A DNA stretch of 64,000 bases from Atrina japonica (GCA_030159075.1 BROG01000026.1:260501-324500), one strand, 5' to 3'; shown: positions 1-12,640, counted from the stretch's first letter. Notes: generated by a model from the sequence alone, not told the origin. A program made the numbers and translations.

Positions 1-734
1 TTCAAGACCAATTTATTGTCGATAATCGTTTTTTATTTATCGGTGATATAAGTGGCAACTAGTGGTTGTGAGTTGCACATGTCAAACGGTGTAATACTCA
101 TTACCTCTTTCTTTTCGGATTAAGTGACAACTGTTATCAATTTTATTTCGTATTTTGTCAGTGTAATTGGGGTGGTATACATTATTTTCTGATAATGAGA
201 CAATCAATCGCGACACAAGTACATAAGTGGCCTGATATCGTTAGTACTTCGTCTGTCATATCAACACGTGGTGAAGTCTTCCAAGTTTTTAAACTAAGCA
301 GTTTAACTATCGGCTTTTGTATACAGATTGGCGCCAGAGGCATATGACTGGATACTGTCAAAACAATGTACAGGTGTGAAACAAACTCGAAGATTAATTG
401 TACACAGGCAGATTATAAATGCGTATTCGTTGGAAATTATCATTTTCAAAAATTATAAAAAGATTCAGCTCCAAATTTTCATTCGCCAATGATTTTTGCC
501 AGAAGAGAATTTCATTCGCCAGTTTTTTAAAAGATTTGCCAGATGTGAATGTGGCGAACGACAGCACGAACACTGACCTAGGGCAGTCCAAATGTGTCTT
601 TAGGGGTGAATGAGTTACAGGAAAAACAATAAATCATAGATTATTCATTTTCCATTATATTCAATACATGTAATGATGTATGCTATACATGCAATTCCCC
701 CCCCCCCCACACACACACACATATATACATATTG
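1..734. other. Non-coding, partial TTAA-type element end and C/CA tract
   Basis: No gene is evident. At 575-618 lies the right half of the small element family seen complete at 1565 and 29416 (TGTCTTTAGGGGTGAATGAG). A short C run followed by (AC)n and (AT)n lies at 697-727. The open frames at 394-613 are complementary readings of one AT-rich stretch with no domain. Confidence 0.5.
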
Positions 735-858
735 ATCTGTCACAAGTTTCCATTCATATCATATTTATGATACAAGTTGAATTACCATTTTGTGAGCAAA
801 AATGTAAAATTCATAACGAGTATCATAAATGTGATATGAATGGAAACTTGTGACAGAT
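735..858. repeat. 124-bp foldback (inverted repeat)
   Basis: The arm at 735-772 (ATCTGTCACAAGTTTCCATT...) is repeated as its reverse complement at 821-858, with one or two mismatches and a 48-nt loop. Probably a small foldback element. No coding content. Confidence 0.7.
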
Positions 859-1564
859 TCTTTTTATCGTATGATCAAACATAGGTAATATAACCGGCAT
901 TTTTTTCTGATGACTAGCTAGGATGAGAATCTGTATTGTCGTTTCAGTGGAGTTGACCAAATGGGTAAAATACTTGGGCAGTAATATACGTAATACGTGC
1001 ACAAAACATATTGTAAATATTTCTTATATTTGAATACATACATTTTGCTTGCATTTTAAATTATTATTTACATGTAAGCATACTTTATCAGATGTTGAAA
1101 TTAGCAAAATTGCCGACTTGAATACAACGCAGTTTTAAATCATCTACACGTGTTTTATTTGATTGTCCCCGTTCAAGTTCAGGTGATGTCACAAACACCA
1201 ACTGACATCATCGCCAACCTTCAGATGAATGAAGTCTGGGTACATAGTGAATAAAAGTAGTACAGTTTGCTGCATGATAGCCAATAAAATTGCAGCTAGG
1301 CTTTATTATACATGTTACATATAAAATATTTATATAATCTGTTATGAAGCTGTATAACACACAGATCATATGATAGATATATATACATGTACATGTATAT
1401 ATGTTGATTTATTACTTTGTACATGTAACATCAGCATTGCATGTGTATCTTGAAATGACGTTACATTGCTATTTATTAATTTCTACATCTGGGCCTATTT
1501 TGTCAGCTTCTGCCATGTGTGTATGAGTCTTGAAATCCACCTGAACAATATGTAGGTTTGTGAT
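859..1564. other. Non-coding AT-rich spacer
   Basis: No gene, RNA or repeat family recognised. Contains a self-complementary ATATACATGTACATGTATAT run near 1380, a common simple motif in this window. Confidence 0.5.
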
Positions 1565-1656
1565 TTAACCCATCTACCCCTGAAAATAATGGATTCTACT
1601 GAAAATCAATAACACAGACCAATTCAAATGTGTCTTTTTAGGGGTGTATGAGTTAC
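1565..1656. mobile_element. Short TTAA-flanked MITE (piggyBac-like target)
   Basis: Starts TTAACCCATCTACCCCTGAA and ends TTTTTAGGGGTGTATGAGTT; the ends are inverted copies of each other. The left target is TTAA and the right is TTAC, presumably decayed. Other members lie at 28537, 29416, 50359 and 50889. Confidence 0.6.
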
Positions 1657-1954
1657 TTCAAGTAAATGACTGGGAAAGGCATTTATATTTACAATATATA
1701 TATTTATATGTAATATCTTAAATTCAGCATTTTCTGAAAAAATGAACTCTTCTTTTTATAAGAGCAATGATTTTATATATTGTTAATTTGTTTGTGAAAT
1801 ATTATATATCAGTATTTATATTTACACTACAAACTAGACTTGCATTGAATCGTTTGAATCAATATACCAGATATCTAATTATCATTATCGCAATTATATT
1901 GTTAAATTTTTGTTTGCCTGATAAATCAAATAAATTATAAAAAAAACATTTGCT

Positions 1955-4035
1955 TTGAATCTGACTTTAATACAGTACTGTAGTCAGATCTGACTTTTAT
2001 ACAGTACTGTAGTAAAAGTTTTCCTTTAATACAGTACTGTAGTACAAATCTTAGTTTAATACAGTATTATAGTAAAATCTGACTTTACTACAATACTGTA
2101 TTAAAATTTGAAATTAATACAGTACTGTAGCAAAATCTGACTTTAATAAAGTTCTGTAGTAAAATCTGACTTTAATAAAATACTGTAGTAAAATCTGACT
2201 TTAGTACAGTACTATTGTAAAATCTGACTTTAATACAATACTGTATTAAAATCTGACTTTAGTACAGTACAAAAGTGAAATCTTACTTTAATACAGTACT
2301 AAAGTGAAATCTGACTTTAGTACAGTACTATTGTAAAATCTGACTTTAATACAATACTGTATTAAAATCTGACTTTAGTACAGTACAAAAGTGAAATCTG
2401 ACTTTAATACAGTACTAAAGTGAAATCTGACTTTAGTACAGTACAAAAGTGAAATCTGACTTTAATACAATACTGTATTAAAATCTGACTTTAGTACAGT
2501 ACAAAAGTGAAATCTGACTTTAATACAGTACTAAAGTGAAATCTGACTTTAGTACAGTACAAAAGTGAAATCTGACTTTAATACAATACTGTATTAAAAT
2601 CTGACTTTAGTACAGTACAAAAAGTGAAATCTGACTTTAATACAGTACTAAAGTGAAATCTGACTTTCATACAGTACTAAAGTAAAATCTGACTTTCATA
2701 CAGTACTATATATAAAATTTGACTTTAATACTATAGTAATATCTGACTTTAATAAAATACTGTAGTAAAATCTGACTTTAGTACAGTACTGTTGTAAAAT
2801 CTTGCTTTAATACAGTACTATAGTAAAATTTGACTCGTTATTATTAATTTTCCTAATACTGTAGTAAAATCTGACTTTTATACAGTACAAAAGTGACATC
2901 TGACTTTAATACAGTACTGTATTAAAATCTGACTTTTATACAGTACAAAAGTGAAATCTTACTTTAACACAGTACTATAGTAAAACCTGACTTTTATACA
3001 GTACTATAGTGAAATCTAACTTTAATACAGTACTTCAGTAAAATCTGACTTTTATACAGTACTAAAGTTAAATCTGACTTTAATACAGTACTGTAGTAAA
3101 ATCTGACTTAATTACAGTACTATAGTGAAACCTGACTTTAATACAGTACTGTAGTTAAATCTGACTTTGATACAGTTCTGTAGTAAAATCTGACTTTAAT
3201 AAAATACTATAGTAAAATTTGACTTTAGTACAGTACTATTGTAAAATCTGACTTTAATACAATACTGTATTAAAATCTGACTTTAGTACAGTACTGTTGT
3301 AAAATCTTTCTTTAATACAATACTATAGTAACATTTGACTTTAATACTATAGAAAAATCTGACTTTGATACAGTACTAAAGTGAAATGTTACTTTAATAC
3401 AGTACTAAAGTAAAATCTGACTTTAATACAATACTGTATTAAAATCTGACTTTAGTACAGTACTGTTGTAAAATCTTTCTTTAATACAATACTATAGTAA
3501 AATTTGACTTTAATACTATAGTAAAATCTGACTTTTATACAGTACAAAAGTGACATCTGTCTTTAATACAGTACTGTATTAAAATCTGACTTTTATACAG
3601 TACAAAAGTGAAATCTGACTTTAATACAGTACTAAAGTGAAATCTGACTTTAATACAGTACTAAAGTGAAATCTGACTTTTATACAGTACTAAAGTGAAA
3701 TCTGACTTTAATACAGTACTGTATTAAAATCTGACTTTTATACAGTACTAAAGTGAAATCTGACTTTAATACAGTACTAAAGTGAAATCTGACTTTAATA
3801 CAGTACTAAAGTGAAATCTGACTTTAATACAGTACTAAAGTGAAATCTGACTTTAATACAGTACTAAAGTGAAATCTGACTTTAATACAGTACTAAAGTA
3901 AAATCTGACTTTTATACAGTACTAAAGTTAAATCTGACTTTTATACAGTACTGTAGTAAACTCTGACATTGATACAGTACTAAAGTGAAATCTGACTTTA
4001 ATACAATACTATATGACCTTAATACAGTAATATAG
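1955..4035. repeat. 29-bp satellite array, about 70 copies
   Basis: Unit CTGACTTTAATACAGTACTA plus AAGTGAAAT, period 29 bp (checked at 3782 to 3811). Many units carry TACAGTACTGTA, a perfect 12-bp palindrome. Sub-variants alternate (GTAAAAT / GTGAAAT; ACTGTAGT / ACAAAAGT), forming a partial higher-order pattern at 2210-2640. There are no spacers, so this is not a CRISPR-like array. Non-coding. Confidence 0.95.
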
Positions 4036-4154
4036 TAAAATCCATATACTGTTTAGTTGTTTAATTTCATGGGGAGAAATTTGATTGCACATTCTTCTTA
4101 AAGGAACTTATTCATGAGTATTAAATTTCGTGCAAGACACTGTTTCAATTAAAA

Positions 4155-4835
4155 AAATTGTGTTGTGACTGTTTCTCAAGTACATTGTACAAAGTTTTAA
4201 AGTAAAGCTTTTAAACATTTTGTGATCCATGTCACATAGGTGTTGTGACTGTTTCTCGAGTACATTGTACAAAGTTTTGAAGTAAAGCTTTTAAACATTT
4301 TGTGATCCATGTCACATAGGTGTTGTGACTGTTTCTCGAGTACAAAATGTACATAAAGTTTTGAGTGCTGTAGTAAAGCTTTTAAACATTTTGTGATCCA
4401 TGTCACATAGGTGTTGTGACTGTTTCTCAAGTACATTGTACAAAGTTTTAAACATTTTGTGATCCATGTCACATAGGTGTTGTGACTGTTTCTCGAGTAC
4501 AATGTACAAAGTTTTGAAGTAAAGCTTTTAAACATTTTGTGATCCATGTCACATAGGTGTTGTGACTGTTTCTCAAGTACATTGTACAAAGTTTTAAACA
4601 TTATAACAAAACAATAAAGAACACAATTATGGGTGCTTTAAGCATTTAAACATGTACATTTTGTGATCCATGTCACATAGGTGTTGTGACTGTTTCTCAA
4701 ATACATTGTACAAAGTTTTGAAGTAAAGCTTTTAAACATTTTGTGATCCATGTCACATAGGTGTTGTGACTGTTTCTCGAGTACATTGTACAAAGTTTTA
4801 AAGTAAAGCTTTTAAACATTTTGTGATCCATGTAT
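4155..4835. repeat. 80-bp satellite array, about 8 copies
   Basis: Unit contains TGTGATCCATGTCACATAGG, TGTTGTGACTGTTTCTCGAG and TACATTGTACAAAGTTTTGA; period 80 bp (4221 to 4301), with some units shortened and one interruption at 4600-4660. The open frames in this region (CDMDHKMFK...) are repeat translations, not genes. Confidence 0.92.
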
Positions 4836-4839
4836 TTGA

Positions 4840-5809
4840 TGTCTATAACTAAATTTTGATGGGTAATAACACATTATCTTACTGATACTTCATGAGTTTA
4901 AGGTATTTTATTACATACATGTGTAATCATACAGGTAAAATACAGAGTTCAACATGCCTGTGCAATATGTAATGTCGTATTTCGCATAGTTGGATATGGA
5001 AATTTTCGCTGCAGATACTTTTCTAATTGGCATTCATGCCATCCAAAATATATGATGGCATTGTTAAAAGTGGAATGAATTTTAAATGTGTGTATACATA
5101 TAGATAAATAAGGGACATGTAATAAAAACAAAACCACAGAAATGTTTCTCTCCGTATCATCGGACTGCACTTGATCGTTGTAGCGGATGGATTCAACTCG
5201 AGCTACGCTCTTGTTGAATCACATAAAGGGAGATCAAGGGACTACCTAGAAAACTTTGTGACTTTGACTCATGACTGTCAATTGACAGTCAAATGATTTC
5301 CCTATATGACTGCTTCAAAACCGAATAAAGGGTATAAAATGTCATGACCTTTTGTAATTACAAATTTATGCCAAGATAATGTGGTGCATCTAAACCAAAA
5401 CAATACTGTTTATTTTCCTATAATAGGTTGTACAGATAAAACATATTTCCTTGCATGCATTACTGAAGCTAATTTCGATTGATTAAAGAATTGAGTGTTT
5501 ATGAGGATAAGTGTAGATTTCCTCATAAACGCTAAATGTAGATTTCCTCATAAATGCCAAATGTTTTGATTTTCGAAATGAACAGGTAATGGGAAAAATT
5601 GTCGAAAATTAATTGATTATGATTGTAAATTTCTGTCATATTATTAGTACTGGTAGCCTAAGGGTTTTCGACATTTTTAAACAAAAGCATGAAAAGGGCC
5701 CAAAAATTATTTGAAACATAAAAATATTCTACTAATATGATTTGTAAATTATTCGTCAACGTTGTCAGTAGATCGAAACATTAATGTTCAACTCGCCGAA
5801 GCTCTACTA
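4840..5809. other. Non-coding, with small palindromes
   Basis: No gene recognised. Contains a perfect 20-bp palindrome TGACTGTCAATTGACAGTCA at 5272-5291, and a small hairpin with a local duplication of TAGATTTCCTCATAAA at 5490-5560. Confidence 0.5.
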
Positions 5810-5985
5810 TACAGTAAAACCTGCTTTAGCAACCACCTGTGTAGGCCTATAAAAACCACCTGGTCATAAATATATTTGTTGTCCCAAATGGTACCATTTG
5901 TGTACAAATCAACCTCTATATAAAGACCTCCTCCCTATAAAGACTGGTTTTGTTGTCTCCCTAAGGCGGTCTTTATACAAGTTTC

Positions 5986-5990
<5 letters not shown>
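5810..5990. mobile_element. TA-flanked MITE, AACCT family, abutting a TA microsatellite
   Basis: Starts TACAGTAAAACCTGCTTTAG, ends TTTATACAAGTTTCATTAT; internal text CAAATCAACCTCTATATAAA is shared with 27154 and 35168. Pogo/Tc1-like TA targets are inferred from the TA dinucleotides at both ends. Confidence 0.65.

Positions 5991-6052
<62 letters not shown>
5985..6052. repeat. (TA)n microsatellite
   Basis: About 65 bp of nearly pure TA, starting directly at the right end of the MITE at 5810. Confidence 0.95.
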
Positions 6053-6057
<5 letters not shown>

Positions 6058-6169
6058 AAATGTTCAATGTTGTAGTGATATTTGTGCTTATATATACATG
6101 TATTTCTCTACACTACATGAATCGTAATCGATCCATTGTCATTTACATTAGGATTAAATACCTTTTAAC

Positions 6170-6362
6170 TCTATCTCTATGAGCAAGTTCTCATGTTTTG
6201 AATTCTACTCACTGCTATTGAAACATTAATTTTTTGGGAATGCATAGATGGCAAAGTGGTTAGGACATCGAGCATGAGGAACCAGGGGGTTGGTGTTGTA
6301 AGTTGAGAGTTTGGACCCCAGACAGGGCATGGTGAGTTTGTAGGTGCCTTGTTACATGTATT
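6170..6362 (+). mobile_element. tRNA-like SINE, family 2
   Basis: Contains TAGATGGCAAAGTGGTTAGG (A-box like) and GAGTTTGGACCCC (decayed B-box), then a short tail. Shares its whole length with the copies at 10378 and 10921, including the leader AGTTCTCATGTT. Confidence 0.6.
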
Positions 6363-6399
6363 TCTATATTTGTGCTTTATTTATGATTTATTTATGCAA

Positions 6400-6720
6400 A
6401 TAGTATCATTTCTGATCCAAGGTCCATGGTACTGGTAAATTTGGGCTTTTTATAAACAAATAATTTATAGAATGATCTTTGCGTTCAAAATGTAAACCTT
6501 CAATCGCAGATGGTAACTTCGAGATAACAAGTAACAATTTTGTAATATTTTGATACTTCAGACCAGAAAAATACTTTGAGATAAACAAAATTTTGAGATA
6601 AAATCTTTGAGATATCCGAAAAAAAGTAGTTATAAATATATAGTAAAATAATCGGGACCACTTTGACATAACCGGAATTTTGACTCACCCGATTTTGACA
6701 TAACGAGATTCTACTGTACA
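6400..6720. mobile_element. Truncated TA-MITE (GAGATT family)
   Basis: Homologous to the right two thirds of the element at 34149-34656: TCGCAGATGGTAACTTCGAG, GACCAGAAAAATACTTTGAG, and terminus AACGAGATTCTACTGTA. The left end is missing. Open frames on the minus strand here are element sequence. Confidence 0.6.
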
Positions 6721-7257
6721 TGGATCTGAGTAATGAAACCTGGCTATAACAAGGTTTAAATTTATCTCCCTTCCATTTCCTTATAAGTGGAGTTGACTGT
6801 ATGTATGTTTATATTAATAGGAAATTGTGATGTTCTACACTTTTCTTGCAGTCCCAATTATGTAAATTTTAAACAAAATATGTCATATACAACAACAAAC
6901 ACACATCTTAATTACATAAAATCACAGAAAATAATTTTATTGTCAGATTTCTATTTATTTTTTCATTTGAAACATTTGCCACTTTTTAAAATCCATGATG
7001 CAAAAAAAGTCCAAGATCAGATATTGGCCTATATATGTATATGATATATTTACCTAGAAATTTCTGCCCCATTTAATTTTTGCCTGTAGATGAGGGGGGG
7101 ATTTAAAATGCAGGTGAAAATTATAAGATAAATATCTGAAGCATGGACATATATGCTATCCATGTACAAACGTAAGTGATATTTTAGAACAATTTTAAGA
7201 TTGGAGCCAATAGGTTTTTTGTTGCAAAAAGGCAAAAATTTCCAGGTAAATCCTGTA
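6721..7257. other. MITE remnant then non-coding spacer
   Basis: 6721-6805 reads GGCTATAACAAGGTTTAAAT and ends GGAGTTGACTGTA, matching the right part of the repeat at 32230-32440. From 6806 to 7257 nothing is recognised. Confidence 0.4.
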
Positions 7258-7482
7258 AATACTGTATGTGTACTTATATTAGAGGTATTCTAATATTAGC
7301 GCCTTTCGCGCTCAAGTCATTGCACTAATTCAAGTGCAGCGCTAAAATTTCTCCATCGTCATTCTGTATACACAACAACACTGATAAATTTAATTGCGTG
7401 AAATGAAGATTGCCCTAATCAGTTTACACCCCCTCTTAGCGCTAAAATATTAGTGCGCTAATTTAAATATACATACAGTAGT
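7258..7482. mobile_element. About 225-bp MITE with TACTGTATG termini
   Basis: Left end TACTGTATGTGTACTTATAT and right end ...TATACATACAGTA are inverted; internally TTAGCGC/GCGCTAA motifs are also inverted (7297-7460). No coding. Confidence 0.55.
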
Positions 7483-8427
7483 ACATCACTTATCAGACAC
7501 GTGCATGTCATATAGAACCAAATTCTAGATCTAGAATTTGCTTCAGTAACCATGGTAATGTACAAGTAAATGTTTAGTGTAATCTGTAGCCACAGATTTA
7601 AAACATGTTGTATATACATCAAAATGAAATATATGTAAACCACATCAAAGACAGCACTAAACATTGTATATACATATATCGTACTCATATGAAACCTGTA
7701 AATGGAATTCAAAATTTAAAAATACAAACATTTTGTTACATGTAAAAGCATGTACATGTATCTTTATGGTAAATTCAGCACCATACATACACATATACAA
7801 CTTGTAGGCCTATACAAGGTTTTGCATATATATGTAGTAGGAGAACAAAAGTAAGTTCCCAGAATTTGTTTTCCCTATACATGTATGTATATGAACTTTC
7901 AAATATTTCTCCTGGATTTGTTAAATGTTGTGTTTTCATAAAATTTTCACCAATAAATTCTAAACAGAAATTGCTGAAAGTTCTCTATGTGATGTATATT
8001 TTTTGAAAATCTCGTATTAAACAAATCTAGGGGAATGCATGTATTTTGAAACAAAATTTTTTTATATGAAATATACATAGGGAAAATATATCTTGGGAAC
8101 TTATTATTTATGGCACAACAGTGTAGATTCATTCTAAGATTGATATTTTTTATGAAAGGACTAGGCTCTTTCTTTATCATATCCCTTTCAATACCATATT
8201 TGAGAAAAAGCATGAAAATGATCACAGTTGCTTGAATGACCTTCCTGCACTTCTTTGTGTATAAATTACTGGGACTTTAACATACATCTGTGAAGCCTAA
8301 CTGGATCTCTATGAGACATGCAATGTATATAACAGTTGTTGTATCCATGTACAATGTATAACGAAGGAATCAAAATGTATTACGCTTCATATAGTACATG
8401 TATATAACAAAGGATGTACACATATGA
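7483..8427. other. Non-coding AT-rich spacer
   Basis: No family or gene recognised. Minus-strand frames at 7458-7712 and 7947-8225 lack any domain and have low-complexity composition. Confidence 0.45.
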
Positions 8428-8705
8428 TTGTTGTTGTTGTATTGTTGTTTAACATCCCACTCAAGAATCTTTCACTCATATGGAGGCATCAGATGCCGGT
8501 GAAAGGCTTCAAATTTTGGCCTATGCTCGGCACTTATGGCCATTGAGCAGTGAGGGTTCTTTAACGTGCCAACATCTACTGTGACACGGGACCTCAGTTT
8601 TTATTGTCTCTCTGATGGACGGGAAAAGCCAGCTGCCTCTGACAAGGCTTGACCCGCAACCCTTTGGTTGCACTCTAATGCAGAGCCACAACAGCTCTCC
8701 GCATA
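8428..8705 (+). mobile_element. Dispersed SINE-like repeat, family 3
   Basis: Starts after a TTGTTGTTGT run: AACATCCCACTCAAGAATCT, then CACTTATGGCCATTGAGCAG and GTGACACGGGACCTC. A second copy lies at 23058-23640, interrupted by another element. I recall closely similar repeats in other molluscs; exact class not assigned. Confidence 0.6.
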
Positions 8706-10010
8706 TGACTAAAGTGTATGACTTAGCTGAAACATACATGTACATATATGACATGACAAGATTTGTTACACATATATGACAAACTTGTTTCAGACATATG
8801 GTTAAAATATGACGAAACAGTTATGTGTGTGATGTATATGACATCTAGCAGCAGTAACAAAACAAGCACATAAATGACAAAGTGTTATCATGTGTGATAA
8901 ACATAATCTATGAAAATATGTCAAGTTTGTATACAAAAAATCACAGATACCTAAATATTAATTGAGAGAGAAGGTGCATGAGACAATATACAAATCAAGT
9001 GAAGAGGTGCCATGAAGGAGTATGCAGCAAAATTTAAAAATTAACAAGGCCTATTATGATTGTTACCAAATTTTGTCCATTATCACACAGCACACTGAAG
9101 TATCACATAGCGGTAACGTATGTCATATTACACTGAAGTAACACATGTATGACAGTGGTAATATATGACATGTATCACACTAAAGTAACACATGTATGAC
9201 ATAGTGATAATGTATGATATCACACATGTATGACATAGCTGTAAAATATGACATCATACTGAAGTAACACATGTATGACATAGTGGTAATATATGACATA
9301 TCACACTGGAGTAACACATGTATGACATGTGGTAATGTATGACATCATACTGAAGTAACACATGTATGACATAGTGGTAATATATGACATATCACACTGA
9401 AGTAACACATGTATGACATAGCTGTAAAATATGACATCATACTGAAGTAACACATGTATGACATAGTGGTAACATGTGACATCATACTGAAATAACACAT
9501 GTATGACATAGTGATAATGTATGATATCACACATGTATGACATAGCTGTAAAATATGACATCATACTGAAGTAACACATGTATGACATAGCTGTAAAATA
9601 TGACATCATACTGAAGTAACACATGTATGACATAGTGGTAATGTATGACATATCACACTGGAGTAACACATGTATGACATAGCTGTAAAATATGACATCA
9701 TACTGAAGTAACACATGTATGACATAGTGGTAATGTATGACATATCACACTGGAGTAACACATGTATGACATAGCTGTAAAATATGACATCATACTGAAG
9801 TAACACATGTATGACATAGTGGTAACATGTGACATATCACACTTAAGTAACACATGTATGACTCAGCAGTTGTATAGGCTATTTCACACATCACATTTGA
9901 GTTAAACATACGACATCAGTAATAATGAAACTAGACACTGGAATGACACATATATATATAAATCCTGTAATATTTGACACACCACACTGGAGTTACACAT
10001 TGACAACAGC
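8705..10010. repeat. 45-48 bp TATGACA satellite, with degenerate flanks
   Basis: Core array at 9060-9870: unit GACATAGTGGTAATATATGA, CATCATACTGAAGTAACACATGTAT; period 45 bp (9421, 9466, 9511) with 48-bp variants. The flanks (8705-9060, 9870-10010) carry degenerate TATGACA/ACACATATGACA monomers. Minus-strand frames of up to 137 codons here (repeated SYMCYFSMM) are repeat translations. Confidence 0.93.
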
Positions 10011-10276
10011 AGGATTTTCCCTTGGTTTGAATTTTAGTGAGTCCCTTAGACTCACAAGATAAAGATTTCTGAGTCCCAAGTAAAAACCCATTGAGTAACA
10101 GGGACATGATATATCCCGATAATGAAACAAATTTTTCAGTCTAAGGTACAAAATCAATTCAGCTATACAGTTACAGAGTTACAGTGGGTCCACAAGGGCT
10201 CAGTTTTATTCATTTTGTGCATCCAAAAATATTTTTTGCTTCAGTAACGCAGAAAACATATTAAGTGAAAAACCTG
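10010..10276. mobile_element. 267-bp CAGG-ended element inserted in the satellite
   Basis: Interrupts the TATGACA array. Left end CAGGATTTTCCCTTGG; right end GTGAAAAACCTG is roughly inverted. Satellite text (ACAACAGCAGTAAT-like) resumes on the right. A hAT-like class is suggested by the CAGG ends only; no clear target duplication. Confidence 0.4.
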
Positions 10277-10377
10277 CGGCAGTAATAAATGACACAGGAA
10301 TATGGCAGCAGATATATAAGACACACCACACTGGAGTTAAACATATGACAGCATATATGATATATATATATATATGA

Positions 10378-10566
10378 CCTTTCACCTCTCTGCGACCGAG
10401 TTCTCATGTTCCGAATTCTAATCACCGCTATCGAAAGATTCATTTTTGTAAATGCGTAGATGGCCAAGTAGTTAGGACATCGTGCATGAGAGCCAGGCGA
10501 TTGGTGTCATAGGTCAAGGGTTCAAGCCCAAGCCATGGCATGGTGAAATTGTAGGTACCTTGTTGT
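10378..10566 (+). mobile_element. tRNA-like SINE, family 2, copy 2
   Basis: A-box-like TGGCCAAGTAGTTAGGAC and a well-kept B-box GGTTCAAGCCC about 55 bp later, preceded by the leader CGAGTTCTCATGTTCC and followed by a (TA)n tail. Confidence 0.65.
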
Positions 10567-10920
10567 ATATATATATATGACATATCACACTTGATTTACA
10601 CATGTATGACACATCTCATTGGAGTAACACATGTATGACATAGCAGTAATACCAGTATATAACACATTACACATATATGACAGGAGTAACATATGACACA
10701 TCACACTGGAGTTACACACATATGACAGCAGTATTATATGACAACAAAATTATGACATCATACTTGAGTTACACACATCTGACACTGGCGTTACACATAT
10801 ATATGATAGCAGTAATATATGACAAGAAATTTACACATACATGACAGCCAATATATATGACACACGTGAACCATTCTGCAGTAACATGTATGACACAACA
10901 ATGATATGAGACACTTAAAC

Positions 10921-11096
10921 TATTCTTCAGAGGACCGAGTTCTCATGTAACTACACCGCTATCGAACATAAATGCGTAGATGGCCAAGTAGTTAGGACAT
11001 CGTGCATGAGAGCCAGGCGATTGGTGTCATAGGTCAAGGGTTCAAGCCCAAGCCATGGCATGGTGAAATTGTAGGTACCTTGTTGTATATATATAT
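10921..11096 (+). mobile_element. tRNA-like SINE, family 2, copy 3
   Basis: Nearly identical to the copy at 10378 from the A-box to the TA tail; the leader is partly deleted. Part of the 520-bp duplication. Confidence 0.65.
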
Positions 11097-11574
11097 ATGA
11101 CATATCACACTTGATTTACACATGTATGACACATCTCATTGGAGTAACACATGTATGACATAGCAGTAATACCAGTAGTATAACACATTACACATATATG
11201 ACAGGAGTAACATATGACACATCACACTGGAGTTACACACATATGACAGCAGTATTATATTATGACACACTGGAGTTACACATACACTGACACATATATA
11301 TGATAGCAGTAATATATGACAAGAAATTTACACATACATGACAGCCAATATATATGACACACGTGAACCATTCTGCAGTAACATGTATGACACAACAATG
11401 ATATGAGACACTTAAACTATTCTTCAGAGGAAAATTAATTGCACTACAGCACAAATGACAATTAAATCAAACACCCCTCGCATCCCATCTTCAATCTTGG
11501 ACATATATATCATATTTTAAAGTGTTATTAGAAAAGACACTAAAGGCATTTACTATGCTAAATATTGATATACT

Positions 11575-11975
11575 GTAAACAAGGGAAGTAACTCTAAGTA
11601 AAAAAAAAAGGAAAGTAACTTATATATAAAAATATAAACATGTGAAGTGACTAAATAAAAAAATATAAACAAGGAAAATAACTAGATGAAAAAAAAAATA
11701 AAAGAGGGAAGTCACTCTATATAAAAAATATAATGACAAGAAATCTAAATAAAAATATAAACAAGGGAAGCAACTGAACAAAAAATATAAACAAGGGGAG
11801 TAACTTATATAAAAAATTTAACAAGAGAAGTTACTCTAAATAAAAAATATAATCAAGGGAAGTAACTTATAAAAAATATAAACACAGAAAGTAATTCTAA
11901 ATAAAAAAAGATAAACAAGGGAAGTAACTCTAAATAAACAATTTAAACAAGGGAAGTAACTCTATACAAAATTTT
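11575..11975. repeat. About 31-bp minisatellite
   Basis: Units read AACAAGGGAAGTAACTCTAA followed by ATAAAAAATAT, about 12 copies with indels. Confidence 0.88.
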
Positions 11976-12640
11976 ACTTGGTTCTCATGACATTTTCAGA
12001 TAATCCCTTGTCTCTGAAAGTTTGGCTTATGAATTGTTTTATTTTTTGGTGCATGATAAAAACATACACCAAATTACAAAATTTTAGAAAGAAAAATATA
12101 TTGTCCCTATGATACAAAAATATTTAACATACTGTTAGGTAGATCATCAAATATAAAAGTAAATTAGCTGAGGACATACGTTTGTAAGTTTAAAGGTTTA
12201 TCAAGGCTGTAAAAGCAGTTCCATATAGTCTTGTCTTTATTTTGGACACAATTTAAAGGGCATTAGGTGTGTTTATAAATTATTTCGATTTTATCTACTT
12301 TTACCACTTGTACTTGATGTACAATACCAAATAAAAGCTATACACAGGCATAAAATTTTTGATATTCTTATATATTTTGTGAAAATAAAATCAGGTCTAG
12401 TGTGGTATTCATATACAAATAGTAAGGTTGGATAAATCAATTGCAAGTGAAAAAGTGCCAAACCTGGGTTTCTCAAACAATTTTAACAAAATATATAGGA
12501 ATTTAAGAATTTGTATGCCTGTGTATATCTCTTTTTGTTATTTTTTATCAATCTAAGTGGTAAAAAGGAAAAAAACTCAGTAAATGACCATTTAACAATG
12601 ATGTATGCTACTGCATTCATTCATTCTAAGAAAATTTCAT
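11976..12640. other. Non-coding spacer
   Basis: No gene or repeat family recognised. The minus-strand frame 12476-12291 has no supporting splice or domain signal. Confidence 0.4.

Larger units (their letters stand above)
10277..11432. repeat. Degenerate TATGACA satellite with a 520-bp tandem duplication
   Basis: The block starting AATGCGTAGATGGCCAAGTA at 10451 recurs at 10971 (period 520 bp), covering a SINE and about 350 bp of ACACATATGACA-type satellite. The two copies differ by small indels, so the duplication is fairly recent. Confidence 0.85.

Noticed and set aside
1955..4035. Regular repeats resembling a CRISPR array
   Set aside because: Units are contiguous 29-bp tandem copies with no unique spacers, in a eukaryotic genome with introns and no cas genes.
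4197..4601. 134-codon minus-strand frame
   Set aside because: Translation of the 80-bp satellite; the same peptide block repeats and the frame shifts between units.
9301..9806. Minus-strand frames of 61-137 codons rich in SYMCYF
   Set aside because: Translation of the 45-48 bp satellite, open in several overlapping frames.
10451..10540. Possible tRNA gene with B-box GGTTCAAGCCC
   Set aside because: Stems do not pair as a tRNA and the unit is repeated with a common leader and tail; SINE family 2.
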